Shown here: positions 1-10,543 of the stretch, in pieces
Layout: the number at the start of each line of letters is the position of its first letter
How positions within the stretch are numbered: the stretch's first letter is position 1
Origin: Amorphus sp040750475
Lineage (GTDB): Bacteria > Pseudomonadota > Alphaproteobacteria > Rhizobiales > Amorphaceae
Direction: 5' to 3'
DNA: 64,000 bases
Assembly (NCBI RefSeq): GCF_040750475.1
Contig: NZ_JABJVY010000006.1
Coordinates: 124,001-188,000, forward strand
The notes under the pieces: generated by a model
Told to the model about the DNA's origin: nothing
The model's input: only the letters and a program-made list of their open reading frames with translations
The model's database searches: none
Program-made: the position numbers and the translations under genes

Positions 1-470
1 ACAAACGTCGTTCGGCCCCGACCTAATGTCACGTTCAGACAATCCCATTGGCCGGCGCATGGCGGTTCCACCCTTTCGGAGTATTTCTGCCGTCCGCAAT
101 CGATAAGCCGGCTAATGATTGGCATTTTTGCCCCCGAAACACTCCCGCTCATCTGGTCAGGGTACCTGAGATATCCGGGGCCGTCTCACGCAAGGGTGAC
201 GATGGGCGGCGTATAACGCCCAAAAATGGCGCCAAGGGCGGCCGTTGACTTTCGCATGCCACCCCCGCCAAAATGATGGCGCTGAGTCACGCGTTTCAGT
301 TTTCCTGAAGCCAACGACAGATATTCCTATTTGTCTTAATCGGACTCTTGCGCCAGCCTCTTCGAGGCAGGCTCCGGCTCGGCACTCGTCGCGTCCCGGT
401 CACCTCCGGGGCGCCGAACCGGCGTTGGCCATCCCGGCGCCGCCCAATGTGGACCAAGAGGAGCAGCACG
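1..470. other. Upstream region of the proXWV operon, no gene recognised
   Basis: Short open frames run through this stretch, but none has family-like composition or a good ribosome binding site. The frame that continues into proX has an arginine-rich, non-native N-terminus here. The region presumably carries the osmoregulated promoter of proX. I see no convincing -35/-10 pair and do not assign one. Confidence 0.5.
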
Positions 471-1484
471 ATGAGCTATCTGAAGCCGCTAGTCGCAGCG
501 GGCGGCATCGCCTTGCTTGCGGCCGGTTTCGCACCATCGCGTGCGGACGCCGCGGAATGCGGGACTGACGACACCATCACCATCGCCAACATGACGTGGC
601 TGTCAGCCAGTGTGCTCGCCAACGTCACGCAGACGATTCTGGCCGACGGCTACGGCTGCAACGCCGAAATCGTGCCCGGCGATACCGTGCCGACCGCAAC
701 CAGCATGCTGACCAAGTCGCAGCCGGACATCGCGCCGGAGATGTGGGTCTCCACCGCTCAGGCGATCTGGGACAAGGCGATCGCCAAGGGCAACGTCTAC
801 AAAGCCGGCGACATCTTCGGCGACGGTGGCGTCGAGGGCTGGTGGATCCCGGATTATCTCGCCGAGGAGCATCCCGAGATCAAATCGGTGAGCGACCTGA
901 AGGACAACTGGAAGGTCTTCACCGAGCCGTCCTCCCCGGACAAGGGCCGGCTCTATGGCTGCCCGCCCGGCTGGGGCTGCGAGATCATCACCAACAATCT
1001 GTTCGACGCGCTTGGCCTGGAAGAGACCTATGAGCTCTTTTCGCCGGGCTCCGGTGCCAATCTTAAGGCCTCGATCGCCCGCAAGGTGACCCGGAAGGAG
1101 CCGATCGTTGCCTACTATTGGGGCCCGACGGCCGTGATCGGTCGCTATAATCTGGTCCGCCTCGACATGCCGGCGTACGACCCGGAGAAGTTCAAGTGCC
1201 TGACCGACAAGGACTGCGCGGACCCGCAGGTCTCCGGCTGGAAGAAGGGCGAAGTGGCCGTCGCGGCGACCTCGGAGCTGAAGGAAAAGGCCGCGCCGGT
1301 CGCGGAGTATCTCTCCAAGATGCAGGTGCCGAACGACGTCGTGAACAAGGTCCTCGCCTGGGGCGACCAGCAGTCGGCCAGCCCGGAGGACACCGCGGCC
1401 TACTTCCTGAAGAACTTCGAGGACGTCTGGACCAAGTGGGTCCCGGAGGACGTCGCGACGAAGGTGAAGGAGTCGCTCTCCTAA
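471..1484 (+). CDS. proX: Glycine betaine/proline-type ABC transporter substrate-binding protein
   Basis: Periplasmic ligand-binding protein of the OpuAC/ProX family, which captures quaternary amines such as glycine betaine for import as osmoprotectants. I take the ATG at 471, giving 337 residues. It has an AGGAG site at about 458-463 and is followed at once by a signal peptide (hydrophobic stretch about residues 5-24, then ADAAEC). A longer frame starting at 348 adds only arginine-rich sequence. The mature part has the family's Trp/Tyr-rich segments (EMWVSTAQAIWDKA, EGWWIPDYL, VAYYWGP), which usually build the aromatic cage for the cationic ligand. Four or more cysteines (YGCNAE, YGCPPGWGC, KCLTDKDC) suggest periplasmic disulfides. 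The permease and ATPase genes follow on the same strand. The exact ligand cannot be read from the sequence. Confidence 0.93.
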   Translation: MSYLKPLVAAGGIALLAAGFAPSRADAAECGTDDTITIANMTWLSASVLANVTQTILADGYGCNAEIVPGDTVPTATSMLTKSQPDIAPEMWVSTAQAIWDKAIAKGNVYKAGDIFGDGGVEGWWIPDYLAEEHPEIKSVSDLKDNWKVFTEPSSPDKGRLYGCPPGWGCEIITNNLFDALGLEETYELFSPGSGANLKASIARKVTRKEPIVAYYWGPTAVIGRYNLVRLDMPAYDPEKFKCLTDKDCADPQVSGWKKGEVAVAATSELKEKAAPVAEYLSKMQVPNDVVNKVLAWGDQQSASPEDTAAYFLKNFEDVWTKWVPEDVATKVKESLS

Positions 1485-1493
1485 AAATTAGGG

Positions 1494-1521
1494 CCGACAT
1501 CCGGTCTCGGCCGGATGTCGG
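1494..1521 (+). terminator. Perfect 11-bp hairpin between proX and proW
   Basis: CCGACATCCGG at 1494-1504 pairs perfectly with CCGGATGTCGG at 1511-1521 around the six-base loop TCTCGG. It lies ten bases after the proX stop codon and 190 bases before proW. No T-run follows, so it is more likely an mRNA-stabilising or partial attenuator hairpin that keeps binding protein in excess over permease than a full terminator. Confidence 0.65.
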
Positions 1522-1714
1522 TGCGCGACTTGCATAAGATGATGGCCGGGCGCGAGCGGGAAAAAAGGGACCGATTTTATCCCCGCATCCCGCTCAAACC
1601 TACGCGACCTGGCCCGGCCATCATCCGTGGACCGTCCGTGCGATCGAAATCAGAACCGGGCGACGGCAACGACCGGCGCTTCGCACGGGCCGGCTGAACC
1701 AGAGGGATTGAACG

Positions 1715-2584
1715 ATGGAATCCGGCTTTCCGGAGCTGATTAACACGCGTGGGCTCAGGCTTGCGATCGACGACGCGTTCAACTGGGTCGTGATCGAGTG
1801 GGGGCGCCAGCTCGAGCTCCTGTTTCTGCCGGTCCTACGCCTTCTCAACAGCATCGAAGACGGCCTGCTCTGGCTGCCCTGGTATGTGGTCATCCTGGCG
1901 ATCGCCGGGCTCGGCTACCTCGCCACCCGCTCGATCATGACCGCCATCGGCATCGTGATCATGCTGTTTCTCACCGGCCTGATCGGGCTGTGGGAGCCGG
2001 CGATGGCGACCATCGCGCTGATGCTGACCGCGACGGCGCTTGCCATCATCATCGGCATTCCGCTCGGCATCTTGATGTCGCGTTCCGACGGCATGCAGTC
2101 GATCATGCTGCCGATCCTCGACGTGATGCAGACGATGCCGATCTTCGTCTATCTGATCCCGTTCGTGATGCTGTTCGGCCCGGGCAAGATCCCCGCCCTG
2201 CTGGCCACCATCGTGTTCGCGGTGCCGCCGGTGATCCGCCTCACCAATCTCGGCATCCGACAGGTCGACGCGGAGGTGATCGAAGCCGTCACCGCCTTCG
2301 GCGCGACCTCCGGCCAACGCCTGTTCTCCGTGCAAATCCCGCTGGCGCTACCGACCATCATGGCCGGCATCAACCAGACCACCATGATGGCGCTGTCCAT
2401 GGTGGTGATCGCCTCCATGATCGGTGCCGGCGGTCTCGGCTATCAGGTCCTGCAGGGCATCCAGCGCCTGGAAGTCAGCCGCGGCCTGCTCGCCGGCCTC
2501 GCGATCGTGTTCCTGGCCATCATTTTCGACCGCATCGCCCAGGCCTATGGCCGCCGCGTCCAACAGCACCTTCAAAGCAGCTAG
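1715..2584 (+). CDS. proW: Glycine betaine/proline-type ABC transporter permease
   Basis: Inner-membrane permease of the ProW/OpuAB family (289 residues). An N-terminal helical stretch is followed by several hydrophobic segments between about residues 45 and 280. The cytoplasmic EAA loop that contacts the ATPase is visible at about residues 188-215 (EAVTAFGATSGQRLF, then a G in the expected place). The length is close to the family norm for single-permease systems. It lies 230 bases after proX, separated by a hairpin, and 6 bases before proV, so proW and proV are almost certainly co-translated. Confidence 0.93.
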   Translation: MESGFPELINTRGLRLAIDDAFNWVVIEWGRQLELLFLPVLRLLNSIEDGLLWLPWYVVILAIAGLGYLATRSIMTAIGIVIMLFLTGLIGLWEPAMATIALMLTATALAIIIGIPLGILMSRSDGMQSIMLPILDVMQTMPIFVYLIPFVMLFGPGKIPALLATIVFAVPPVIRLTNLGIRQVDAEVIEAVTAFGATSGQRLFSVQIPLALPTIMAGINQTTMMALSMVVIASMIGAGGLGYQVLQGIQRLEVSRGLLAGLAIVFLAIIFDRIAQAYGRRVQQHLQSS

Positions 2585-2590
2585 GGCCCG

Positions 2591-3796
<1,206 letters not shown>

Positions 3797-3832
3797 CTGA
3801 ATCAGGGGGGCGGCGACACGTGCTGCGGGCCG

Positions 3833-4765
3833 TTACGGCAGCACCGGCGTCGGCGCCTCGCCGATGGAACGCACCGGCCGCAGGAACACACGACTGATCT
3901 CGTCGCGAGAGCTTTCCAGCGCACGGGTCAGTTCACGCATGGTGGTCTCCACCTCTTCGCCGGACAGCGTCTCGTCGAAATCCAGCGATACGGCAACCAG
4001 CACTTCGCTTGGGCCGAGGTGCATGGTCAGCACCTCGCCGAGCTCCAACACCCGTGGATCGGCCGTCAACACGCCGCGGATGTCCGACAGCAGAGCGGTC
4101 GAGGCCGCCTCTCCGGTCATCAGGCTCAAGGTCTCCCTGGCCAGAAACACCGCGGTCGCCACCAGGATCAGCCCGATCAGGATCGAGGCGATGCCATCGA
4201 ACACCGGCATGTGGAGGAAATAGGCGAGCCCGACACCGAGGAGCGCAACCGTGAGGCCCGCGAGTGCCGCCGCATCCTCGCAGAAGATCGCGAACACGCT
4301 TGGGTCCTTGCTGAGGCGCAGTGCCTGCCAGATCGAGCGGTTGGGCTGCTGGTGGCGCAGCTCCTTCCACGCAATACGAAACACCGAACCTTCGATGGCG
4401 ATCGCGATCCCCAGCACGAGGAAGTTCACCCACGGCTGGTGAATAGGTTCGGGATGGAGCAGACGTTCGACGCCCTCGTAGATGGAGAGCGCGCCACCGA
4501 GCGCGAAGATCAGGAGCGCCACCACGAACGCCCAGAAATAGATCTCCATGCCATGGCCGAACGGATGGCGCGCGTCCGGCGGCCGCTGGGCGCGCTTCAT
4601 GCCGAGAAGCAGGATCGCCTGATTGGAGGTGTCCACCGTGGAGTGGATGCCTTCCGACAACATCGCGCTGGAGCCGGTCCAGGCGGCGGCTGCGAATTTC
4701 GTGACCGCAATGGCGAGATTGCCCGCCAACGCGGCGTAGACGACGTGCTTCGACCCGGATGCCAC
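3833..4765 (-). CDS. Cation diffusion facilitator family divalent-metal efflux protein
   Basis: Six-helix inner-membrane CDF transporter (310 residues) that would export Zn2+, Fe2+, Co2+ or Mn2+ against protons. Transmembrane helix 2 carries the family's metal-site pattern (SEGIHSTVDTSNQ, H and D four residues apart). Helix 5 has an acidic pair in FCEDAAALAGL. The DARHPFGHG loop, diagnostic of one common CDF subgroup, follows helix 2. A C-terminal cytoplasmic domain of about 80 residues (MHLGPSEVLVAVSLDF) matches the ferredoxin-like dimerisation domain. It is convergent with proV and starts 63 bases downstream of hflX on the same strand, so it may be read through from that operon. Metal specificity cannot be told by eye. 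Confidence 0.9.
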   Translation of the reverse strand: MASGSKHVVYAALAGNLAIAVTKFAAAAWTGSSAMLSEGIHSTVDTSNQAILLLGMKRAQRPPDARHPFGHGMEIYFWAFVVALLIFALGGALSIYEGVERLLHPEPIHQPWVNFLVLGIAIAIEGSVFRIAWKELRHQQPNRSIWQALRLSKDPSVFAIFCEDAAALAGLTVALLGVGLAYFLHMPVFDGIASILIGLILVATAVFLARETLSLMTGEAASTALLSDIRGVLTADPRVLELGEVLTMHLGPSEVLVAVSLDFDETLSGEEVETTMRELTRALESSRDEISRVFLRPVRSIGEAPTPVLP

Positions 4766-4828
4766 GCGCGCTCCTGTCGGTTTGGGATGGGATCGGACGG
4801 GAACGGTTCCCGCCTCGCCTGAAACGCC

Positions 4829-6205
4829 TTACGCCACCACGTAGGGGCCGGCCTTACGGGCGAACCGCTCGGCCACAGCGGCCGGGATGCGCACCGTCAG
4901 GTGGATCTGATCCGGTTCGTCATGGCGCTCCAACACCTCGGTGGAGCGGTAGAGCCAGGCGAGCAACTCGCCCTCCTCCGCCGGCAGGATCACGTCGGCG
5001 CGCGAGCGGCCCTCCGTCAGCTTCGCCTCGATGCGGTCGAGCAGCCGGTCGATGCCCTCGCCCGTCAGCGCCGAAACGGCCACGGCGTCCTTGCCCTGAT
5101 CGGCGAATACGCGCTCGCGCTGGTTCGGCTCCAGCAGATCGGCCTTGTTCCAAACCTCCAGAACGTGCTCGCTGTCGCGCCCGTCGATCCCGAGCGCCGA
5201 CAATGTCGATTCCACGTCTGCTGCCTGAGCGGCGCTGTCGGGATGGGCGATGTCACGCACATGCAGGATCAGGTCGGCCTCGACCACCTCCTCCAAGGTC
5301 GCGCGGAATGCCGCCACAAGATCGGTCGGCAAGTGCGAAATGAAGCCCACGGTGTCCGACAGCACGATTTCCATGCCGTGCGGCAGCCGAACCCGGCGCA
5401 ACGTCGGATCCAGGGTCGCGAACAACAGGTCCTGGGCGCGCACCGTGCTTTCGGTCAGACGGTTGAATAACGTCGACTTGCCGGCATTGGTGTAGCCGAC
5501 CAAGGCAACCACCGGCTGATCGCGCCGGGACCGCTTCTTGCGATGCAGCGCGCGGGTCCGGCGCACACTGTCCAGATCCCGCTCCAGCCGGTTGATTCGA
5601 TCCTGAATCTGGCGCCGGTCCGCCTCGATCTGGGTTTCGCCGGGGCCGCCGAGAAAGCCGTAGCCACCGCGCTGGCGCTCCAGATGGGTCCAGGAGCGCA
5701 CGAGACGGCTTTTCTGCCAGTGCAGATGGGCAAGCTCCACCTGCAGCGCGCCTTCCCGCGTGTTCGCACGGTCGCCGAAGATTTCCAGAATGAGTGCGGT
5801 CCGGTCCAGCACCTTCACGCCCCAGGCACGTTCCAGGTTGCGCTGTTGAACCGGCGTCAGGCTGGTGTCGATGACAACCAGTCCGGCGTCTTCGGTGGTG
5901 ATGCGCAGCTTGATCTCGTCGACCTTGCCGGTGCCGAACAAGGTCGCCGGGCGCTGGCTCGACAGACGGATGATCCAGGCGCCGACAATGTCGAGATCGA
6001 TGGCCTGGGCCAGGCCGACCGCTTCTTCCAGGCGCGCCTCCGCAGAGCGGGCCGGCGTGGCCCCAGAAGCGTTGGGCATGCGGGACTCGGTGGGCTGCTT
6101 GAGATCCGGCAGCAGCACCAAGGCCCGCGTGCGCGCCCTGACACCGTCCTCAGTGACGGCATGATCCTGTTCAGAAACTGAACGGTCGTACGGACGCTGT
6201 TCCAA
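4829..6205 (-). CDS. hflX: Ribosome-associated GTPase HflX
   Basis: GTPase that binds the 50S subunit and splits or rescues stalled ribosomes under stress. The N-terminal HflX domain (about residues 60-200) ends in the hallmark GPGETQIEADRR at 188-199. A helical linker follows, then the G domain with G1 GYTNAGKST (237-245), G3 DTVGF and G4 NKAD. The length of 458 residues is normal for alphaproteobacteria. The start codon immediately follows the hfq stop codon (6206), so translation is probably coupled. The hfq-hflX pairing is conserved across proteobacteria. Confidence 0.96.
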   Translation of the reverse strand: MEQRPYDRSVSEQDHAVTEDGVRARTRALVLLPDLKQPTESRMPNASGATPARSAEARLEEAVGLAQAIDLDIVGAWIIRLSSQRPATLFGTGKVDEIKLRITTEDAGLVVIDTSLTPVQQRNLERAWGVKVLDRTALILEIFGDRANTREGALQVELAHLHWQKSRLVRSWTHLERQRGGYGFLGGPGETQIEADRRQIQDRINRLERDLDSVRRTRALHRKKRSRRDQPVVALVGYTNAGKSTLFNRLTESTVRAQDLLFATLDPTLRRVRLPHGMEIVLSDTVGFISHLPTDLVAAFRATLEEVVEADLILHVRDIAHPDSAAQAADVESTLSALGIDGRDSEHVLEVWNKADLLEPNQRERVFADQGKDAVAVSALTGEGIDRLLDRIEAKLTEGRSRADVILPAEEGELLAWLYRSTEVLERHDEPDQIHLTVRIPAAVAERFARKAGPYVVA

Positions 6206-6454
6206 TCAGCCTCCTGCGTTCTCGTCGCTCGGGTCGAACAGTTGCACCGGCTGGTTCGGCATCACTGTCGAAATCGCATGCTTATAGACGAGCTGCGAAT
6301 GGCCATCTCGCCGCAGAAGCACACAGAAGTTATCGAACCAGGTCACCACACCCTGCAACTTCACCCCGTTGACGAGGAAGATGGTCAGCGGCGTCTTGTT
6401 CTTGCGGACATAGTTCAAAAACGTGTCTTGTAGATTTTGTGTCCGGTCAGCCAT
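6206..6454 (-). CDS. hfq: RNA chaperone Hfq
   Basis: Hexameric Sm-like RNA chaperone (82 residues) that pairs small RNAs with mRNAs. The N-terminal QNLQDTFLNYVRKNK, the Sm1 segment with NGVKLQGVVTWFDNF, and the Sm2 segment with YKHAIST are all intact. The tail is short, as usual in alphaproteobacteria. It is followed without a gap by hflX. The 225 bases upstream (6455-6679) hold no gene and presumably contain its promoter. Hfq in this group supports nitrogen and stress regulation, which fits the nearby ntrYX genes. Confidence 0.98.
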   Translation of the reverse strand: MADRTQNLQDTFLNYVRKNKTPLTIFLVNGVKLQGVVTWFDNFCVLLRRDGHSQLVYKHAISTVMPNQPVQLFDPSDENAGG

Positions 6455-6679
6455 AAGTTCAAGTTACCTTCTTATGTGGTGGAGTTTGTTTTTCGAATGC
6501 CGAGCCAGGCCCGGCAGTCGTCCACCGTTATCGGGTATGATCCATCGCGTAGATGGCGCATCTGCATGTGGTTCGCAACGTGGAAATTCCACGGTCGCGG
6601 AGGCACGCCGGGTGCTTCCTGTCGACTCAATTGCATGGCGCGTGCCAGTAGGCCGGCACGCTTGGACGAAAATACGACG

Positions 6680-7540
6680 CTAGCCAACTCTTTCGACGAC
6701 TTCGTGAAAGCGAGTCCTGAGCGCAGTTGCAATCGATCCCGGCTGGCCGTTGCCAATCGCATGATCGTCGATCCGCACCACCGGCATGACCAGCGTGGTC
6801 GCGGCGGTGATGAAGGCCTCGCGCGCCCGGTAGGCCTCTTCGACCGTAAACGGGCGTTCCTCCACCGTCAGCCCCTCGCGAGCCGCCAGATCGAGAACGG
6901 CGGCGCGGGTGATCCCCCGCAGGATGCCGTGCTCCGCCGGACGCGTCACCAAGCTGCCCTCGGCGGTCACGATCCAGGCGTTGGTGGAGGCACCTTCGGT
7001 CACATAGCCGTCGGCATCCACCAACCAGGCCTCCTTCGCGCCGGCGCGGCGGGCCTTCTCCTTGGCAATCACGTTCGGCAGCAGAGATACCGATTTGATA
7101 TCCACCCGCTCCCAGCGATTGTCCGGCAGCGTGATAACGGCGACGCCGTCTTCCGCAGTGCGCGCCGCCTTGCGCGGATCGGCCGCACGCGAGGTGATCA
7201 CCAGCGATGGCGGCACGGTCGCGGCCGGGAACACATGATCGCGCGGCGCGACGCCTCGGGTGACCTGAAGATAGATCATCCCGTTCTTCACCCGATTTTG
7301 GCGGATCACTTCGCGCATCACCGCCACCAGCGCCCTGCGGCCCATCGGCTGCGCAATCTCAAGCTCGTTGAGCGACCGGTCGAGCCGGTCCAGGTGCCGG
7401 GTCATATCGATGAGGCTTCCGTCCTTCACCTCGCAGACCTCGTAGACGCCATCCGCGAACTGATAGCCTCGGTCCTCGATATGAACGGCGGCATCGGCGT
7501 GGCGGACATAGCGGCCGTTGACATAGGCAATGCGGCTCAT
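6680..7540 (-). CDS. dat: D-amino acid aminotransferase (fold type IV PLP enzyme)
   Basis: PLP enzyme of the BCAT/DAAT/ADCL fold IV class (286 residues) that probably interconverts D-alanine and D-glutamate. Seen in the sequence are the N-terminal YVNGRYVRHADAAVHIEDRGYQF, the probable PLP lysine in RVDIKSVSLLPN, the EGASTNAWIV loop, and GILRGITR near the phosphate cup. Position between trkA and hfq is the conserved place of dat in the alphaproteobacterial ntr region. A branched-chain aminotransferase is less likely because of the short length and the VYEVCEVKDG segment typical of Dat. Confidence 0.9.
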   Translation of the reverse strand: MSRIAYVNGRYVRHADAAVHIEDRGYQFADGVYEVCEVKDGSLIDMTRHLDRLDRSLNELEIAQPMGRRALVAVMREVIRQNRVKNGMIYLQVTRGVAPRDHVFPAATVPPSLVITSRAADPRKAARTAEDGVAVITLPDNRWERVDIKSVSLLPNVIAKEKARRAGAKEAWLVDADGYVTEGASTNAWIVTAEGSLVTRPAEHGILRGITRAAVLDLAAREGLTVEERPFTVEEAYRAREAFITAATTLVMPVVRIDDHAIGNGQPGSIATALRTRFHEVVERVG

Positions 7541-7692
7541 CGATCACTCCAAATGTCGGTCGACCTTTTATGCCGGCGACCGGTCGTTTTTCAAAAGGTT
7601 CCCGAGCGAATGTCGTGACATCGACGGGCCGAATTCGCTCCACCCGTTTGTTTTCATCACGATTCCGGACGGAAAACAGGGTCCCGCTCGGC

Positions 7693-9069
7693 CTAAAAGA
7701 ACTCCAGGCTCACGCGGAACATCTGCTCGACCTGGCGGACCCGCTCGGCGAGCGCGAAGATGACGACCCGGTCGTGGGCCATGATCTGGGTATCGCCCGT
7801 CGGCGTGATGGCGCCCTTGCGGCGGTAGATCGCGCCGATGCGGATTCCGTCCGGCAGATCGAGATCGCGCAGCGGCTTGCCGACCAACGACGAAGTTTGA
7901 AGCGCCTCCGCCTCGATGACCTCCGCCGCACCATTCTGCAAGGAATGGACCGACCGGATGCGGCCCCGACGCACATGGCGCAGCACCCGAGAGATGGTGA
8001 CCGCGCGCGGGTTCACGTACGCGTCGATCCCCAGCGCGTGGGCGAAGGCCGGATAGCTGGCATTGTTGATCAGCGCCAAGTTGCGCTTGCAACCCAGCGT
8101 CTTGGCCATCACGCCGGAAATGATGTTGGCCTGGTCGTCGTTGGTCAGCGCCACCAGAACGTCGGCATCCTCGATATCGGCCTCGCGCAGGATCTCCTGG
8201 TCGAGGGAGGAGCCGTGCAGGATCACGGTGCGTTTGAGCTCGTCGGCGATTTGTACCGCCCGCTCGCGCGACTGCTCGATGATCTTGACCTTGACCTCGG
8301 GTTTGCGCCGTTCCAGCTCGCGCGCCACATAGGCGCCGATATTGCCGCCGCCGGACAGGACGACTCGCTTCGCCTCCGGCTCCTCGTGACCGAAGATGCC
8401 GAGGGTCCGGCGCACCTGATCGTGCCGGGCGACGATGTAGACGAGATCGCCGACGAAGATCGTATCGTTGCTTTGGGGCACGAACAGCCGGCCGTTGCGG
8501 AACACGCCCGTCACCACGGCGCCGAGATCGGGAAACAGCTCGGTGAGCTGGCGCAGCGGCGTATCGATAACCGGACAGTCCTCGCCGCACAGGATGCCGA
8601 CCACGATCACCGCCCCGTCCGCGAACCGCACGGTCTCCACCGCGCCCGGCAACGACATGCGCCGCAGCACCGTTTCGCCGACTTCGATTTCCGGCGAGAT
8701 GATCACGTCGATCGGCAGATGGTCGCGCGCGAACAGGTCCTGATAGTGCGGCTGCAGATAGCTCTGAGCGCGAATGCGGGCGATCTTGGTCGGCACGTTG
8801 AACAGCGTATGCGCGACCTGACAGGCGACCATGTTGACCTCGTCGGCCTGGGTCACCGCGATCAACATGTCGGCGTCCTCCGCCCCTGCCTGGGCAAGGA
8901 CGTCGGGATGCGAGCCGTAGCCGACCACGCCGCGGACATCGAGCGTGTCGCGGATGATGCCGACCAACCGCGGCGACGTGTCGATCACCGAGACATCGTT
9001 CTCTTCCTGGGCGAGCTTTTCGGCAATGCCGAAGCCGACCTGACCGGCGCCGCAAATGACGATGCGCAT
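7693..9069 (-). CDS. trkA: Trk potassium uptake system NAD-binding regulatory subunit
   Basis: Peripheral membrane protein that gates the TrkH-type potassium channel. It has two tandem RCK units, each with a Rossmann nucleotide-binding motif (GAGQVGFGIAEKLA near the N-terminus, GGGNIGAYVARELE near residue 235) and a following TrkA-C domain. I prefer the start at 9069 (MRIVICGAG, 458 residues) over an in-frame codon six residues upstream, because the family begins there and a GAGGA element precedes it. No trkH is in the window. The gene lies in the conserved order ntrY-ntrX-trkA-dat-hfq. Confidence 0.95.
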   Translation of the reverse strand: MRIVICGAGQVGFGIAEKLAQEENDVSVIDTSPRLVGIIRDTLDVRGVVGYGSHPDVLAQAGAEDADMLIAVTQADEVNMVACQVAHTLFNVPTKIARIRAQSYLQPHYQDLFARDHLPIDVIISPEIEVGETVLRRMSLPGAVETVRFADGAVIVVGILCGEDCPVIDTPLRQLTELFPDLGAVVTGVFRNGRLFVPQSNDTIFVGDLVYIVARHDQVRRTLGIFGHEEPEAKRVVLSGGGNIGAYVARELERRKPEVKVKIIEQSRERAVQIADELKRTVILHGSSLDQEILREADIEDADVLVALTNDDQANIISGVMAKTLGCKRNLALINNASYPAFAHALGIDAYVNPRAVTISRVLRHVRRGRIRSVHSLQNGAAEVIEAEALQTSSLVGKPLRDLDLPDGIRIGAIYRRKGAITPTGDTQIMAHDRVVIFALAERVRQVEQMFRVSLEFF

Positions 9070-9167
9070 GCGTCCTCGCTGGACCAAGGGACCTTACGGC
9101 AAGCCGGGTCGGCCCAAAGCTGATCGATGTCCGTCCTCGCGGGCGCCTCTGTCCCGCTCAAGTCGGC

Positions 9168-10538
9168 TCAGGCGATGCCTAACGACTTCAGCTTACGATG
9201 CAAGGCCGAGCGTTCCATCCCCACGAACTCCGCGGTGCGCGAAATGTTGCCGCCAAACCGGTTGATCTGGGCCTTCAGATAGTCGCGCTCGAAGATTTCA
9301 CGAGCATCGCGCAGCGGTAGCGCCATAAAATGCTCGCCCCCGGGCCCGGAAGACAGCGGCGGCACCAGGGCTCCGACCTCCGCCGGCAACAGGTCCGGCG
9401 AGATCGCCTGCTCGGCGTCCTGGTCGCGGGTTAGAATCAGAAGCCGCTCGATGTTGTTCTTAAGCTGTCGAATGTTGCCGGGCCAGTCGTGGGCCTGGAG
9501 CACCGCCATGGCATCCGGTCCGATCTTGCGCATCGGCAGCCCGGCCGCCGCCGTGATCTGACGCAGGAAATGATCCACCAGCACCGGGATGTCCTCCCGC
9601 CGCTCGGCGAGCGAGGGAACCCGGATCGGCACCACGCTCAGGCGATGGAACAGATCCTCGCGCAGGCGCCCGTTCTCGATCTCGTGCTGCAGATCGCGCG
9701 CGCTGGAGGAAATGATGCGCACGTCGACGTGGACACGGTTGGTGCCGCCGACACGCTGGAAGGTCTGATCCACCAGAACCCGCAGGATGCGGCCCTGGGT
9801 CTCCAGCGGCATGTCGGCGATCTCGTCGAGATAGAGCGTGCCGCCGTGTGCCTCCTCCAACGCCCCGACCGCGCGGCCTCCCCCGTTTGAGGATTCGGTG
9901 CCGAACAGCGCCTCCTCCATCCGCTCTGGCGTAATGGTTGCGGCATTGACGATGACGAACGGCCCTTCGGCGCGTTGGGACCCGGCGTGGATCGTGCGGG
10001 CCACCAGCTCCTTGCCGGAGCCGGAAGGGCCGGACAAAAGGATGCGGCTGTTGGTGGAGGACACGCGCTCGATCATGGTGCGCAGCGTGGCCATCGCAGC
10101 CGACTGGCCGATCAGCTCCGTCGCCTCGCCGCTGCGCGCTTTCAGGTCCGCGATTTCGCGGCGCAGCTTGGAGGCTTCCAGCGCACGCTCTGCGGCTAGG
10201 ATCAGGCGGTCCGCCTTCAACGGCTTCTCGATATAGTCGTAGGCGCCGCGCTTGATCGCGGACACCGCCGTCTCGATGTTGCCGTGACCCGAGATGATGA
10301 CGACCGGAAGATCCGGGTGCTGCTCCTTGATCACGTCCAGCAGCGCCAGCCCATCGAGCCGGCTGCCCTGAAGCCAGATGTCCAGAAACAGAAGGCTCGG
10401 TTTTCGGGTCGCGATCTCTTCCAGCGCCTGGTCGGAATGGGCGGCGGTGCGCGCGCCGAATCCCTCGTCTTCCAGGATACCGGCGATCAACTCGCGGATG
10501 TCGCGCTCATCGTCGACAATAAGGATGTCGGTCGCCAT
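9168..10538 (-). CDS. ntrX: Nitrogen response regulator NtrX (sigma-54 activator family)
   Basis: Response regulator with a receiver domain (residues 1-120, phospho-acceptor Asp53 in LFLDIWLQG), a central AAA+ domain (Walker A GPSGSGKE, Walker B GGTLYLDEIADM) and a Fis-type helix-turn-helix at the C-terminus (ISRTAEFVGMERSALHRKL). The GAFTGA loop needed to contact sigma-54 is absent. At its place the protein reads TESSNGGGRAVGALEEA, which is usual for alphaproteobacterial NtrX. The ATG at 10538 is 5 bases past the ntrY stop codon. A longer frame adds an arginine-rich, non-native N-terminus. It acts with NtrY in nitrogen, redox and envelope control. Confidence 0.95.
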   Translation of the reverse strand: MATDILIVDDERDIRELIAGILEDEGFGARTAAHSDQALEEIATRKPSLLFLDIWLQGSRLDGLALLDVIKEQHPDLPVVIISGHGNIETAVSAIKRGAYDYIEKPLKADRLILAAERALEASKLRREIADLKARSGEATELIGQSAAMATLRTMIERVSSTNSRILLSGPSGSGKELVARTIHAGSQRAEGPFVIVNAATITPERMEEALFGTESSNGGGRAVGALEEAHGGTLYLDEIADMPLETQGRILRVLVDQTFQRVGGTNRVHVDVRIISSSARDLQHEIENGRLREDLFHRLSVVPIRVPSLAERREDIPVLVDHFLRQITAAAGLPMRKIGPDAMAVLQAHDWPGNIRQLKNNIERLLILTRDQDAEQAISPDLLPAEVGALVPPLSSGPGGEHFMALPLRDAREIFERDYLKAQINRFGGNISRTAEFVGMERSALHRKLKSLGIA

Positions 10539-10543
10539 TCTGA

